The notes beneath the pieces are model-generated. The model saw nothing but the letters and a program-made list of their open reading frames with translations. It searched no databases and was not told the DNA's origin. This document shows positions 1-10,300 of a stretch of 60,000 nucleotides of DNA, piece by piece. The position numbers were made by a program, and so were the translations under genes. Source of the stretch: Symsagittifera roscoffensis (lineage: Eukaryota; Xenacoelomorpha; Acoela; Convolutidae); the NCBI RefSeq assembly GCF_963678635.1, contig NC_087064.1, positions 82,455,847 through 82,515,846 of the forward strand, in the 5' to 3' direction. Each line of letters opens with the position of its first letter. Position 1 is the first letter of the stretch.

Positions 1-3000
1 GACTGGTTTTCAAGGGACCGTCCCAAGAACCACAATCAAAACTCACTTGCCCCCTTAGCTCGGGAACCGAGGGTTCGACCACTCGTTCTTCCAAAATAAT
101 TCCCAGCTTGGGTTGTTCCACCATCAGCATCCCAGTTTCTTTAATACGTTCAACCCAGAAATTGAGTACTATGACTTGCTCATAGTCGAAGTACGCTTCC
201 CTGGCTTCTTCATTCACAAAGGGATTATACGCCATCCCCGGTATGCCAGACACATATTGGAATGACCTCAGTTTCCCTAGTGTTGCAAACTCTCTTTGTC
301 CTCTGACCGCTTCAATCAACTCCCGGCTCACTTTCAATTCTTTGTTGGAATATCTTCTCACCTCTTCCAACTTGCGATAGCTTTCCATGTCATTCGACTC
401 CTTGTTTGGCACAGTCAATGGCATGTCCTGGTATAGTTCCAGGAGTGCCCTAAGGAAGTTCCTTTCACAATCAACTCCCTTTCGCCGAATGATCTTTATG
501 CATTCTCCCAAAACAGGAGTGGGGATACGATCCACCACGAACCTGACAAAGCAAAGGGCATCCTTACGCTTAGCCCATGCTATCGCAGAATCGTCTTTCG
601 AAATCAACGCTCGCAGAGCTTCCATCAACTCCAGTTCCTGTTCCCGTGATTTCGAATCACTACTGGCTTCATACTCCGCTCTCTTGATGCCCATCAAGCA
701 CCAAGCCAACCGTACTTGCAGATCAGTTCTCACGCAAGGATGAGCCAGGTATGCCGCCACTGTAGCAGGTGCATGCATCGCCTCGTCGAAGTATCTCTGG
801 AGGGCCGCCCTCCAGGAGATTTCCAGCAATTTTTCCAATCCGACTTCGTTCGCTTCAGAGGACATTACCGTGCCGTATTCTTTTCGATTTAAGTTCGAAT
901 TTTCCGTGAGCTCTTTCAGATGTTCCTGCATGGCTCGCTTCTCGCTCCAAGCCATCAGGTGCCCTCTCGCGGAGTTTATCGCTTTCAACATTTCCACATA
1001 ACCTCCTGCTGGATCTCCCATGTGGACTGATTCTGGCACAGTAGCTCGACTGTACTCGACCACGTCGAGTTGTCCTTCCAGCTTCAACTTGGCTATGTTG
1101 GTCCGCGAGGGCCTGTAATCTTCAAGTCCTCCAGATCCACATTGACTGATGATCTCCATCTCTAATTTAGTGTCTGCCAGGGTTCGTGCTGTTTTCTTTG
1201 ATCTTACGGCAGTCGTGGTCAGACCAGCCAAGAGCATAGGGGGTATCAGATTCTCTTTTTCTCCCCCTGTCAGCGTTGCACTATCTCCTCGCCCGCTCTC
1301 GCCTGAACGACCTGCGCTCGTTAAAGAGGTCACCACTGCGTTGGCTCTCGACTTCACCACTCTCGGGTTCATGGCTCGACTTCCTGTCTTCCCTTTTAGT
1401 CGCTTCAGCCCCTTCCTGGCTCGTCTAACAGGTAATTTCTTTGCAACCTGCTGATCATCGGCACTGTCTTCTGTTACTGACTCGGTCACAACATCCGACT
1501 CCATGGAGTTCACTATTTTCTCCAGGACCTCACGCATGATGGGTTGGTTCAAACCCACCTTCATTATGGACTGCGTCCCATATCGCCTTATCACGTCCCA
1601 TGATCTTTCCATGAAATTCACTCGGCTCCAGGTTGTCCCTTTCTTGCCTTCTAGCTCACTCTGATATCTCTCCCATTCCTCTTCCGGCAACGTGCTCAGG
1701 AAGGATACCCTCATTGATTCTTCAATTTTTCTCCTCCTTGGTGACTCATGGAGCAATCTCTGCGGATCCCTGCTTTGGCACTCTCTCGCCTGGCTTATTG
1801 GGTCTATCGGGGATAAGTCGGCCGACGCCTCCTTTGTAGGGGACATGAAAGACGATGGCGTCATTAGCAATAGACTCCCATCGACTTCCCCATCGTCGTC
1901 TTCACTAAACCGGTATTCTAGCAAGTCTCTCTCTAACGCACCCAGATCTGTCTCACCCGGTTTTCCCGTCTTTCCCTCTGTATCGTTGTCGTCATGATCC
2001 ATCAAATCATCATCACCTGCATCAGGTTTCGGCCTGGGTCCTGAAGGTCCTTGTCGTGAGTCAGTGCCCGAGTCCGGCCGAGCCGGGACGGTCATGTCTC
2101 CTGCATGATAAAACAACTCATCATTCACCAGGAATTCTACAGACTCCTCGCCATGTGGTGCTAGGTCCTCTATCGTTATATATGAGCCCCCTCTGCTCTC
2201 CTTTGCTACTTCCATCATCACTACTTTCACTTCTCCTGACCACTTCAGTCTTGATAAGTCATCCGTGGGAGAATACACTTCGTTCCACATTTCGGCCGAG
2301 ACCTCTGGTCTCCGGGAAGGTAGTGCCTTGATCTTTTTCCTACTCCAAGCATCAGGAAATGAGAAGTCGAACGTGTGCGGGGCTGCCACATTCCAGCCGA
2401 TGAAGCGCGGCTCCATCCCTTCACTCCACTTCAACATTCTCTTCTCTGCGTCACGAGCTGCTCCGATGCGAGGGGCAATGATGGGAGATGTGACTCCCAA
2501 CAACATCCTCCTTATCGGTGGATATCGAGGGCATTGGTCCGGCAGCGGCCTGGACCCAGAAAGCCACGCTTGTTGGTTCTCTTTGGCGTGTGCATAGGCC
2601 TCTGGTAAGAGTGGCACTCCCATAGCCGCTCCTGTATCCTTAACTACTGGTCTTAAGTTCCAAAGCTTCGGGTTGAACTGGATATGAGAAAGTTCCTCAC
2701 GGCCCATTCGGCATTTCAAGTGGTTGTTGAAATCCATCAACATCCAACCTGGCTCCGCTATTCTTCCGAACAGCCTATCGTCACTGGCCAGCCCTCTCAA
2801 CTCACTCTGTTCTACCCAGTTCAGTACGGAACAGTCCACGACTGAGACCAGGTTGACGTACAACACTGAATTCCTGTACGCCTTAACTTGTACATCCGGG
2901 AACGCAAAAGACATCACCGGTCCATACACCACTGTGACGAATTCCCGCAGTCCGTGGACCAGAGCCAACGGATCAATCCGCATCATGACAGCTAAGTCCG

Positions 3001-6000
3001 TCAGTAAGGGCATGCCACAATACTGCTTACTCTCGCCCGCATTCGTCGCCACCTTATCTTCTCCCGTGACGCTTCTGTTCTGTTGTAAGAGGTATTGAAG
3101 CAGGAGAGTCCTCCAGTCTTTCATCTTCTTGAGCGAGGCGGTTTCCAACTGTGCATTGAACTCACGACTCGGTCGCTGTAGTTGTTCAGGGTAACGTAAC
3201 AGCACAAGCAAATCACCCAGTCGACCGTAGGTCATAGCAATCAGAGTCAGGAGTCCATCCAATCTCAAATCGGCTAACGCTTGGGTGAAGAGATTCGCCG
3301 GCCCCTTCACGAAATTTTCGTGACCAAATGTCACGTACAAGGCTAATACCAGGCCAATCGATAACTTCCTGATGTCTCTGACAAAACTCGCAATCAAGTT
3401 CCGGGATGCCCTAGGATAGCACGTCGATAGGAAGGATGGCGTCCATCCCACTCCCATTCCTCCCAAGATAGCATCCGATCGTTCGTACTGTGCCCTCGTG
3501 GCTAGCACGTCAGCTTGGAACTTGTCCAGTGACATCGTGTTTACGTCCTGCATCAGCTTCAACATCATACCCCCAGCTAACTCCCGGGCATCAAACAAAT
3601 TTTTCAGATACACATGTATATCCTTTATCACTGCCGGCGCATGCTCGAACGCGTCCTCACCCAAGGTGCACAGCCTTGGTGACAAGTACAACCATACGTT
3701 ATTGCGCGGCTTCGTGCGCAAAGCCATTGCCATGAGATCTTCTTCCGTTGATGTCATGTTCTTCCTGACTATCCTGCCCTGCTCATTCTCGGCCTGATCC
3801 ATCTGTCTGAACCAGAGATCATCAGCCACCTGTTGTACTAACAGATGATCGTCGTCCACCCCTGGTCTTAGTTTCAGCAATCTGGCAAAGTTGGACAGCT
3901 CCAACCCCAGAACTTCATCTAGCACCAACCGAGTTGTGCTACAATCTCTGAGCCCCTGTATGGCATTCGAAATGTCAGCCCAAACGGCGGGAAGCTCAGA
4001 TCGGGACGGGTAGTAATTGTCCGGGTCCACTACTCTGTTTGGGGCAGGAATTATCACATTGAACCTCCCCTCTGCTATTGTTGTGACCATTGTATATACA
4101 AATTGGAGGGGTTCTGGTAATGCAGCGTACCCTGGTGACAATACAAAGATCACCTTCACCACATTCATGGTGAAGCGTTGTCTTGCTGCTGCCTCTACCT
4201 CAGCCATCGCCGAGAGCAGTATCATTATCGCATCCCCTATAACCTCGTTACTCGGGATCGACCCATCCGTCAGACATGACAATAAGCCCCTGCTTTGCAG
4301 ATGATCATTTGAGCCTGCAACCACTATTACCTGCGGCTCCATACTGACCACCCTTCGCACACTTATCATCATGCCGATTGCTTGTCCCCAGTCCAACTTA
4401 GGTGCCGTCAAGAAAATCACGTCGGGCCAAAAGAGGGAACGGGGCGTGTAGAGATAATCGGAACTGGCCACGATCAGATACTTTGCGGCTTTCATCTCTA
4501 AGGGATCGTAAGCAGCGAACAGGCCATCGCCTATTGGGGCCTTCAGTTTCCCATATCTCTGTTCATCTCCATCTACCGTAGTCGTTCTGGGGTAGTCCCT
4601 TGAATACTCGCCAGGCGTCTGACCGGGTGGTTTAGCGAACTGCCTGTACATCTTATGATGCTTGTTATTGGGCTTATTTTCTGCCTGAAACTTGCTCCTT
4701 CGAGCAGGTGGCGTCGATTCCCGAGCTCTCTGTCGGACGTCCGTAAGGGATCGTGTGTTCAAAGGTCCAAAGGTATTGTCCTGAGGCAACCCGTTCAAGT
4801 CTGGATGTCGGAGCGTAGTCGTAGAGCTGAACTGCTCCTGTTCTGCTAGCAGCCAATCCACGCCTGGTATCCGATACAATCGCGACACCGTGGGACTTTC
4901 TCCGCCAATCATTCTCATCGCGTCCTCCCGACACGTCAGGGTATTCATGTTCAGCTTCGTGGACATGTCCGTCTTATACTGTCTCCAATGACTAGGGTCT
5001 GATCGATTCCAAAGCAGCAGGCTGCCTGGTTCAACTCCTTCCGCAGGCACGGCGCTCGTAGACGATCCTGCTGCTGGAGCAGGGTTCGCCGTGGCGGGTG
5101 GATCATTCCTCCTAGACACGGTCTGGGAGTTATTTCTGTTCTGAACCACTGATCTGCCGAGTCGGCTTTCAAGCGGTTGTATTCTGGGAGGAGGAGCAGT
5201 CTCCAGCCTCTCTCTCATGTTTGAGCTAGGAGCGGTGGGTGCGGCTACAACCGTCTCCATTGCCAAGGGCCCTAGGCGGTTGACGAGGGACTCGGGCACG
5301 CTTGCCCTTATTCTGCTTCCTCCGGTCGTTGAACTGGTCCGAGCCAGAGAACTGGTCGCCCTCGACTCCTGCTCCATTTCTCTCAATTGCGTCTGAAATA
5401 TATCATTCATCCAGTGTCTCCCTCGTTGGGTGTTGAAATGTATCCCATCTTTGGTAAGCGCAACATGATCAATCATGCGCAGCGTGTTTTCGATATCCAG
5501 AAGTCGCAACTCGCCAGGGTTGTTTCTCACCAGATTACGGATCATTTCATTCCACCGTGTCACGTTGCCGTTCATGAAATCTGCCACTGTGGTGCCCATC
5601 AGCGGGTTTTGTGGTATCGTGCACAGCACCACAAACCTGGGCCTGTACTTCTCCTTCAGTTCATTCAGGAGGCATACCAGCAGAGGCTCCCACTTGCACT
5701 CGGGGGTCACTGGGGCTCTCGAGACGTCATTAGTTCCTAGCATTATCACCAGTGTATCCAGGTTATCCTCGCTCTGGAACTCCATCATCTTGATGAACTG
5801 AGCCACTGAAGCTCCTCCAAAGGACAAGGTGGTTGTCTGACCATAGACGAAGATCTCATTCAGATCCCTCACCAAACTGTCTCCTATGATCAGGTGGCGA
5901 CTCCCTGGGGGAATCACCTGGTCGCTCGTAGCGGGGTTCCAGCTCATGTCATTCAGGCAAGCTCGAGGATGCTCTGCAGCTACTTGCGTGAACTGGTGCC

Positions 6001-7093
6001 GTGTCATCAGGTTCTTCCTGATATCTACCACGCGGGACTTTTGATAGGTTCTCCCATGCGCAGTCCCCGAGGGCACTATTGTGTGGGGTGCTCGCTCCGA
6101 GCTATTTGATGACTGATCACGACGCTGGGAAGGAACGATCCTACCCAATGTCCGTCCAGTGGTCCGGTTGATCTCCTCCATTGTCGCTCGGGCCACTTGG
6201 TTGAACGATTCTTGGAACTGAGGGGCGAGGTAAGTGTCAGAAGGGTCTGGTATCGTGAAACTTTGACTAGAAGCAGACGGTCGTGTCTGCTGAGGAGCCT
6301 CGGGCTCTCTCGATGCACGCAAATCCAGAACCTCGGTCCCTCTCGATACACACAGCTCCTGAGCTGTTGTCCCGGGGCGTGTGTCGTTGGATCCCTCCGA
6401 GGATCTCATGCTCGCCAGGACTTCCGGTGACACTTGGCTCACCTTCGCCATATACAGCTCCTTCAGGTGTTTGATTTCATCCTCCTTATAAGCCACCTGA
6501 AGATCTTCGTATTTCTTCTTCCATTCGTCTCTTTCTCGAGCTATTGCCCTATACTCCTGGAGTTTGGCACACAGCTCGCTCTGATCTTTCTCCTTCTTTT
6601 CCAGCGTCTCGATCGTCTCCGACGTCTGGATCTCTATCTCACTCACCCTCACTTTCTTCAAAGGAGGAGCAGCTGTAGGAGAGTCGACCGAATGTGACGG
6701 GCCTGGCCCATCACGTTGTCTCTTCGCTCCGATGAGTGGCTGCGCCGGTTGGACTGGTAAGGGCATCTCACCTAGCCGGTGGTCCCTCTGCTCACCTAGT
6801 CCTGGCTCACGAGCCAGGTCATGGCCAGACATTTCTGCACGCCTCCATCTCATCAGTCGGTTTCGGCCTCTCTCGGCGGTCCCGGACTCACCGAAGGCCA
6901 ACATCAACACGACTTCCGTAGGGCGATTCCCTCGACCCTCTCGTCCTAGTACATTAAGGAGCGCGACCACAAACATCGCCAACCCCGGGTCTTCTCGTGT
7001 GAAATCACAATCGATCAGCCGCTGATAGATCTCGTCTAGAGTCGCTCCTAGACTCGCTGAGAGGAATTCCATGAGTTCGTTCGTGTCACCCAT
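1..7093 (-). CDS. ORF2 protein with SGNH hydrolase domains, copy A, truncated by the window edge
   Basis: The frame starts at the ATG at 7093-7091 (purine at -3, G at +4) and stays open to base 1, about 2,364 codons, so the C-terminus lies outside the window. As far as I compared, its protein is the same as the ORF2 of element B (16336-23643). It has an N-terminal helical region, a coiled coil near residues 155-225, an SGNH/GDSL hydrolase domain near residues 395-575 with GDS, GTND and DGIH blocks, and a second SGNH-like domain near 870-1050. The function of the remainder is not recognised. It lies downstream of a pol fragment, the same order as in element B. The identical repeat at 16551-23643 shows that this segment was duplicated recently. 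Confidence 0.8.
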   Translation of the reverse strand, partial: MGDTNELMEFLSASLGATLDEIYQRLIDCDFTREDPGLAMFVVALLNVLGREGRGNRPTEVVLMLAFGESGTAERGRNRLMRWRRAEMSGHDLAREPGLGEQRDHRLGEMPLPVQPAQPLIGAKRQRDGPGPSHSVDSPTAAPPLKKVRVSEIEIQTSETIETLEKKEKDQSELCAKLQEYRAIARERDEWKKKYEDLQVAYKEDEIKHLKELYMAKVSQVSPEVLASMRSSEGSNDTRPGTTAQELCVSRGTEVLDLRASREPEAPQQTRPSASSQSFTIPDPSDTYLAPQFQESFNQVARATMEEINRTTGRTLGRIVPSQRRDQSSNSSERAPHTIVPSGTAHGRTYQKSRVVDIRKNLMTRHQFTQVAAEHPRACLNDMSWNPATSDQVIPPGSRHLIIGDSLVRDLNEIFVYGQTTTLSFGGASVAQFIKMMEFQSEDNLDTLVIMLGTNDVSRAPVTPECKWEPLLVCLLNELKEKYRPRFVVLCTIPQNPLMGTTVADFMNGNVTRWNEMIRNLVRNNPGELRLLDIENTLRMIDHVALTKDGIHFNTQRGRHWMNDIFQTQLREMEQESRATSSLARTSSTTGGSRIRASVPESLVNRLGPLAMETVVAAPTAPSSNMRERLETAPPPRIQPLESRLGRSVVQNRNNSQTVSRRNDPPATANPAPAAGSSTSAVPAEGVEPGSLLLWNRSDPSHWRQYKTDMSTKLNMNTLTCREDAMRMIGGESPTVSRLYRIPGVDWLLAEQEQFSSTTTLRHPDLNGLPQDNTFGPLNTRSLTDVRQRARESTPPARRSKFQAENKPNNKHHKMYRQFAKPPGQTPGEYSRDYPRTTTVDGDEQRYGKLKAPIGDGLFAAYDPLEMKAAKYLIVASSDYLYTPRSLFWPDVIFLTAPKLDWGQAIGMMISVRRVVSMEPQVIVVAGSNDHLQSRGLLSCLTDGSIPSNEVIGDAIMILLSAMAEVEAAARQRFTMNVVKVIFVLSPGYAALPEPLQFVYTMVTTIAEGRFNVIIPAPNRVVDPDNYYPSRSELPAVWADISNAIQGLRDCSTTRLVLDEVLGLELSNFARLLKLRPGVDDDHLLVQQVADDLWFRQMDQAENEQGRIVRKNMTSTEEDLMAMALRTKPRNNVWLYLSPRLCTLGEDAFEHAPAVIKDIHVYLKNLFDARELAGGMMLKLMQDVNTMSLDKFQADVLATRAQYERSDAILGGMGVGWTPSFLSTCYPRASRNLIASFVRDIRKLSIGLVLALYVTFGHENFVKGPANLFTQALADLRLDGLLTLIAMTYGRLGDLLVLLRYPEQLQRPSREFNAQLETASLKKMKDWRTLLLQYLLQQNRSVTGEDKVATNAGESKQYCGMPLLTDLAVMMRIDPLALVHGLREFVTVVYGPVMSFAFPDVQVKAYRNSVLYVNLVSVVDCSVLNWVEQSELRGLASDDRLFGRIAEPGWMLMDFNNHLKCRMGREELSHIQFNPKLWNLRPVVKDTGAAMGVPLLPEAYAHAKENQQAWLSGSRPLPDQCPRYPPIRRMLLGVTSPIIAPRIGAARDAEKRMLKWSEGMEPRFIGWNVAAPHTFDFSFPDAWSRKKIKALPSRRPEVSAEMWNEVYSPTDDLSRLKWSGEVKVVMMEVAKESRGGSYITIEDLAPHGEESVEFLVNDELFYHAGDMTVPARPDSGTDSRQGPSGPRPKPDAGDDDLMDHDDNDTEGKTGKPGETDLGALERDLLEYRFSEDDDGEVDGSLLLMTPSSFMSPTKEASADLSPIDPISQARECQSRDPQRLLHESPRRRKIEESMRVSFLSTLPEEEWERYQSELEGKKGTTWSRVNFMERSWDVIRRYGTQSIMKVGLNQPIMREVLEKIVNSMESDVVTESVTEDSADDQQVAKKLPVRRARKGLKRLKGKTGSRAMNPRVVKSRANAVVTSLTSAGRSGESGRGDSATLTGGEKENLIPPMLLAGLTTTAVRSKKTARTLADTKLEMEIISQCGSGGLEDYRPSRTNIAKLKLEGQLDVVEYSRATVPESVHMGDPAGGYVEMLKAINSARGHLMAWSEKRAMQEHLKELTENSNLNRKEYGTVMSSEANEVGLEKLLEISWRAALQRYFDEAMHAPATVAAYLAHPCVRTDLQVRLAWCLMGIKRAEYEASSDSKSREQELELMEALRALISKDDSAIAWAKRKDALCFVRFVVDRIPTPVLGECIKIIRRKGVDCERNFLRALLELYQDMPLTVPNKESNDMESYRKLEEVRRYSNKELKVSRELIEAVRGQREFATLGKLRSFQYVSGIPGMAYNPFVNEEAREAYFDYEQVIVLNFWVERIKETGMLMVEQPKLGIILEERVVEPSVPELRGQVSFDCGSWDGPLKTS

Positions 7094-7608
7094 TTCTTAT
7101 CGTGTTGATTCTTGCTGTCGTGTAGTGTCTTCTTGTGTCGTTTCGATTCAATGGATTCAATAAACAATCTTCGATCAATCAAGATCTAAAAAAACAAGTC
7201 GCGACTTAGAACCATCATTTTTGGATACAACATCATTCAATTCTTTAAAACTCTCCATTGAAATTCTTTTTTTCAATTCTGATTTAAAAATTTAGCACCA
7301 AGGTGGATCGTCCACCTTTACCTTTTTCAGAGTAGCACCAATGTGCGCTGTCACCTTGATGACCTGGAGCACCAAGGTGGATCGTCCACCTTTACCTTTG
7401 TCAGAGTAGCACGAATGTGCGCTGTCACCTTGATGACCTGGAGTGCCCCAGGTCTTTTAAGACACAGACATAAAACATATCATAACAATAACATAACATA
7501 AACACATAAACATCACACACCTACACTATCACATAAAAACATAATCCCTAATACTGTACCTAAAACCTAACCTAACCTAAAACTTGACTCTAATTCTTAT
7601 CGAGTAAC
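7094..7608 (-). promoter_or_regulatory. Pol-ORF2 intergenic region with 74-bp tandem hairpin repeat, copy A
   Basis: This 515-bp spacer separates the pol stop (7609-7611) from the ORF2 start. It contains two tandem 74-bp units at 7294-7367 and 7368-7441. Each holds a perfect inverted repeat AAGGTGGA-tcg-TCCACCTT. At the end of the second unit is GACCTGG-agtgcc-CCAGGTC. The part near pol is AT-rich and includes a short CCTAACCTAACCTAA run. In the RNA these would be stacked stem-loops just upstream of the ORF2 start. A role in reinitiation, internal entry or splicing of ORF2 is inference only. Confidence 0.6.
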
Positions 7609-9258
7609 TTAATAAAAACCACTTATCGCCGAGCGCAATTCTTGGCATATGCTCAGATAATATTTTTTATGTAAGTAAACTTCTATGTCAGTCTCTGAAA
7701 ATATCACATGTACAAGTGCGTACAACTCTCTCGGATGTAGCATTCCCCTATTAGGATCGTATACTGGCAACGAGAGAGAGGTCACTCCTCTCTCAACCAA
7801 AAAATACCTAAGTCGAGTCAAGGCCAATACCAAGCTCTTTGGATCTACGTGTTGCCTATCAGTGGCCTTGGTAACCAGGAAACACAAATATTTCCCTGGT
7901 ATCTGTGATGCAACAGGGGGAAGCGCTATCATCTCTCCCACACCAGGCCTCTGTTTCCATAAAAACTCGATATTCTTATATTCTCTTTTGAAGTCAGCCG
8001 CTAGTGCTGTTTTGAAGCTTACGTCCGCGGTTATCGCTATGGCGCACGTGCGTTCCGTGAGTATGAAATCGCTGTCCCGTGAGGTGGTTCGTCCAAAGAG
8101 TTCAAAGATTCGTCCAAAAGGTGGTTTTTTAGCATTCTCGCCCTCTGTCTCTAGTTCTCCGGTTTCTCTTGCCGATTTCAATTTTTTTATTATCAGATTT
8201 TCGGTGTGGGTGAGTCCTACCCCCACTCCCCGGACAAAAATATCCATCGACGTCCCCGTCGATCGCCCAGAGTCTAGGAGATCGAGGTTGGATTGTGGAA
8301 CACGTAGAGGACCATCTGGGGCGACCCAGTTGGACTCGGTATTGTCATGACTGATGTATTTGACGCCGTCTTTATCGACGTCCTGAATCGTCAGGATCGT
8401 CTCTTTTGGATCTGTCGGCAGATCATGGAGCCATTCGAGCACGCGCAAATTTGTTAGTTCCTGCTCATGAGTCTGTTCCGCTTCTGGTTCGAACTCCACT
8501 TCCGGTTCTGATCGATCGTCGATCCAATCTTGATCCATATCGTTCACAAGGTCGATTTCTTCTAGCATCGCCACTTCGTCCAGTCCCACCAGCGAGTCTT
8601 TGACATCACTTACTACTATCCTGTCTACAACGAAGTCCTCGCCGTACGGATTGTATTTCTTCTGGTTTTTTCCTCTCTTGTTTTGGCGTGTTTCCATAGT
8701 GAGAGGAAAGTCAGGCTGTATTCCTTTGTCAATTTCGGTATGTTCCGGGCAGTCCCAGTCTTCTTCGGCATAAGGTAGAGTTTCATCGTCCACCTCTGCT
8801 CGCTCGGTCAACTCGAGATCCAGTGGTAGATCGCAATCGTCCACCACCTCATTCCCGTCGTTCTTGTCGCGAGTACCCCTTTCATTCACTTCACAAGCAG
8901 GATCCACTATCAAATAGTCTCCCTCTTGCATGTCCGCTGGGATGCACCAATCCTCTGACGAGGCATTGTGTGGTTTGATATTCTCGTAATGAGCTGCTCT
9001 TCCAGTGCTCAATCGATAAAAACGACCTCCTTGGTGCACCTCTGTTATCTGAAATGGACCACGCCATTTCTTTAATAATTTCTTGGTTCCTTTTGGTGGA
9101 ACCACTTCCTGGAACACCCAGACGTAGTCGCCAACTGAGTAGGCCTTCGCATCAGCTGTCCTTTTGTCAAACCTCCTTCTTTGTCTAATCTGCGCCTGTT
9201 GCGTATTCCTCCTGCATAAGTCATTGAGGTCCTGCTGTCTTCTAATAACATCCCGCAC
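7609..9258 (-). pseudogene. Pol C-terminal tail, copy A: integrase end, GPF module and macrodomain-like module
   Basis: This 549-codon frame continues pol after a one-base frameshift near 9281-9286. It opens at a GTG codon, so it is not an independent gene. Near its start it carries the integrase C-terminal module with KKWRGPF. A long acidic stretch follows, then a nucleotide-conserved block coding VRGVGVGL at about 8197-8266. The last part (about 7640-8055) reads like a macrodomain: ADVSFKTALAADFKREY, VGEMIAL, FLVTK, then LPVYDPNRG and VIFSETDIEVYLH. It differs from the copy in element B by two residues (EH/EQ and QN/QS). It ends in TAA, 515 bp before the ORF2 start. Confidence 0.75.
8197..8266 (-). 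promoter_or_regulatory. Conserved stem-loop plus PPT-like block inside pol, copy A
   Basis: In element sense there is a perfect 7-bp hairpin ATCGACG-GGGA-CGTCGAT (8246-8263), then the 11-mer TGTCCGGGGAG (8226-8236) and a purine-rich run GGGGAGTGGGGGTAGGA. The same block is at 24747-24816 and 50836-50904, and a shorter version abuts the 3' LTR. A central polypurine tract is the favoured reading (inference). Confidence 0.6.
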
Positions 9259-10271
9259 GTACGTTTGCGGTGCTGTCCTCTTCCCTCATATTCAGGGTAG
9301 ATAAACGTCAACGGGAGCGCTTTTTCATGACCCGTTAACATCATGTGCGGACTTAATCCCGTGGTGGAATGCTCCGTGCTGTTGTAAGCACCCATCACTT
9401 GCGGCAAGTGCTTGTCCCAGTCATCCATGTAACGCGAGCAATAGACTCTCAGCATGGATACCAGTGTGCGATTTTGCCTCTCGACTAGGCCATTCGTTTG
9501 CGGGTGATAAGTGGTCGAGTGGGCCTGCGCTACCTGCGACCTTTTCATCAACTCCTTCGTGAGATTGCCCACGAATGCTTTGCCATTGTCCGATTGGAAC
9601 GTGATGGGGCAGCCATGCCTCGCTATCCACACATTTATCAAATGATCGCATGTTTCTTCCGCCGATGCTGTCATGCAGGGTGCTGCCTCCGCATACTTCG
9701 TAAAATGGTCGATCATTACCAGCACCTGATTATAGCCCGTTGCTGTCATACAGATTTTCTGATGATCAATTTGCACCACTTCGTTGAAACCTGACGACTC
9801 TATTGACTGTAGGGGGAACCTCAGCTTCCTGGGATCCTTCGCCTGCTGACATGACAGGCATGCTGCGATCCACTTCTCACAAGCCTTCTTCAATCCCGGC
9901 CATTCGAATCGTTTCTGTATCCTGTTATACACTTTGTCCACGCCTTGATGGCCCATCTGATCATGTGAGCGAAAGAGCAATTCGGTCTGGTACAACTGTG
10001 GTAACACTATTGAATTGTATTTATAGAGGACCTTGTCCTCCTCTTTCCGTTTGCAGGCTACGATTCCGTCCTTGTTCAGGTACAACAAGTCGTTTCGCTT
10101 CAGGTAGAATTGCTTCAGAATTTTGTAGCTGTCTTCTTCCAAATCTCCCTTGTCAGGTGCTCCATTCTCGATCCATCTCTTCAGACTGCTCGTCATTCTA
10201 TCATTTCGTTGAGCCCTTAGGAGATCCGACAGCCTGTACCTGGCTTTCAAATACGTCTTCACCACGTTCAT
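9072..10271 (-). pseudogene. Integrase fragment of pol, copy A
   Basis: This is a 399-codon open stretch starting at an ATG that is internal to Gag-Pol in element B. It carries the whole integrase: zinc-finger His/His (RSHDQMGH) and Cys pair (CLSC), then the catalytic Asp in QIDHQK, Asp in FQSDNGK and Glu in LVERQNR, the last two 35 residues apart (DD35E). In a functional element it would insert the cDNA into host DNA. The reading frame slips at about 9281-9286, where one base is missing relative to the plus-strand element, so the ORF ends out of frame at 9072. Upstream it is cut at 10278 by the junction with an ORF2 fragment, so Gag, protease, RT and RNase H are missing. Confidence 0.85.
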
Positions 10272-10276
10272 TTGCC

Positions 10277-10300
10277 CAGCAACGGTTCCAGCAACGGTTC
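10277..10300. repeat. 12-bp tandem duplication at the rearrangement junction
   Basis: CAGCAACGGTTC occurs twice in direct succession where the pol-derived segment (matching element B to 26828) meets the ORF2-derived segment (matching from 15573). Element B has the 12-mer once, at 15574-15585. The extra copy at the seam suggests templated end joining or replication slippage during the internal duplication. Confidence 0.8.

Noticed and set aside
7555-7582. Arthropod-type telomere repeat (CCTAA)n
   Set aside because: Only three perfect units occur inside an AT-rich spacer of the element, repeated at 24105-24132 with the rest of the copy. It is too short to mean a telomere.
8197-8225. Antisense splice donor GGTGAGT / GGTAAGT in the conserved pol block
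   Set aside because: It matches a donor only on the strand opposite the element. The block is better explained as PPT-like. Not claimed without RNA data.
7685-8350. 221-codon plus-strand open frame, and other long antisense frames (9803-10324, 31842-32309, 24235-24900)
   Set aside because: They lie antisense to conserved pol and gag coding sequence and show no domain. They are shadows of codon bias.
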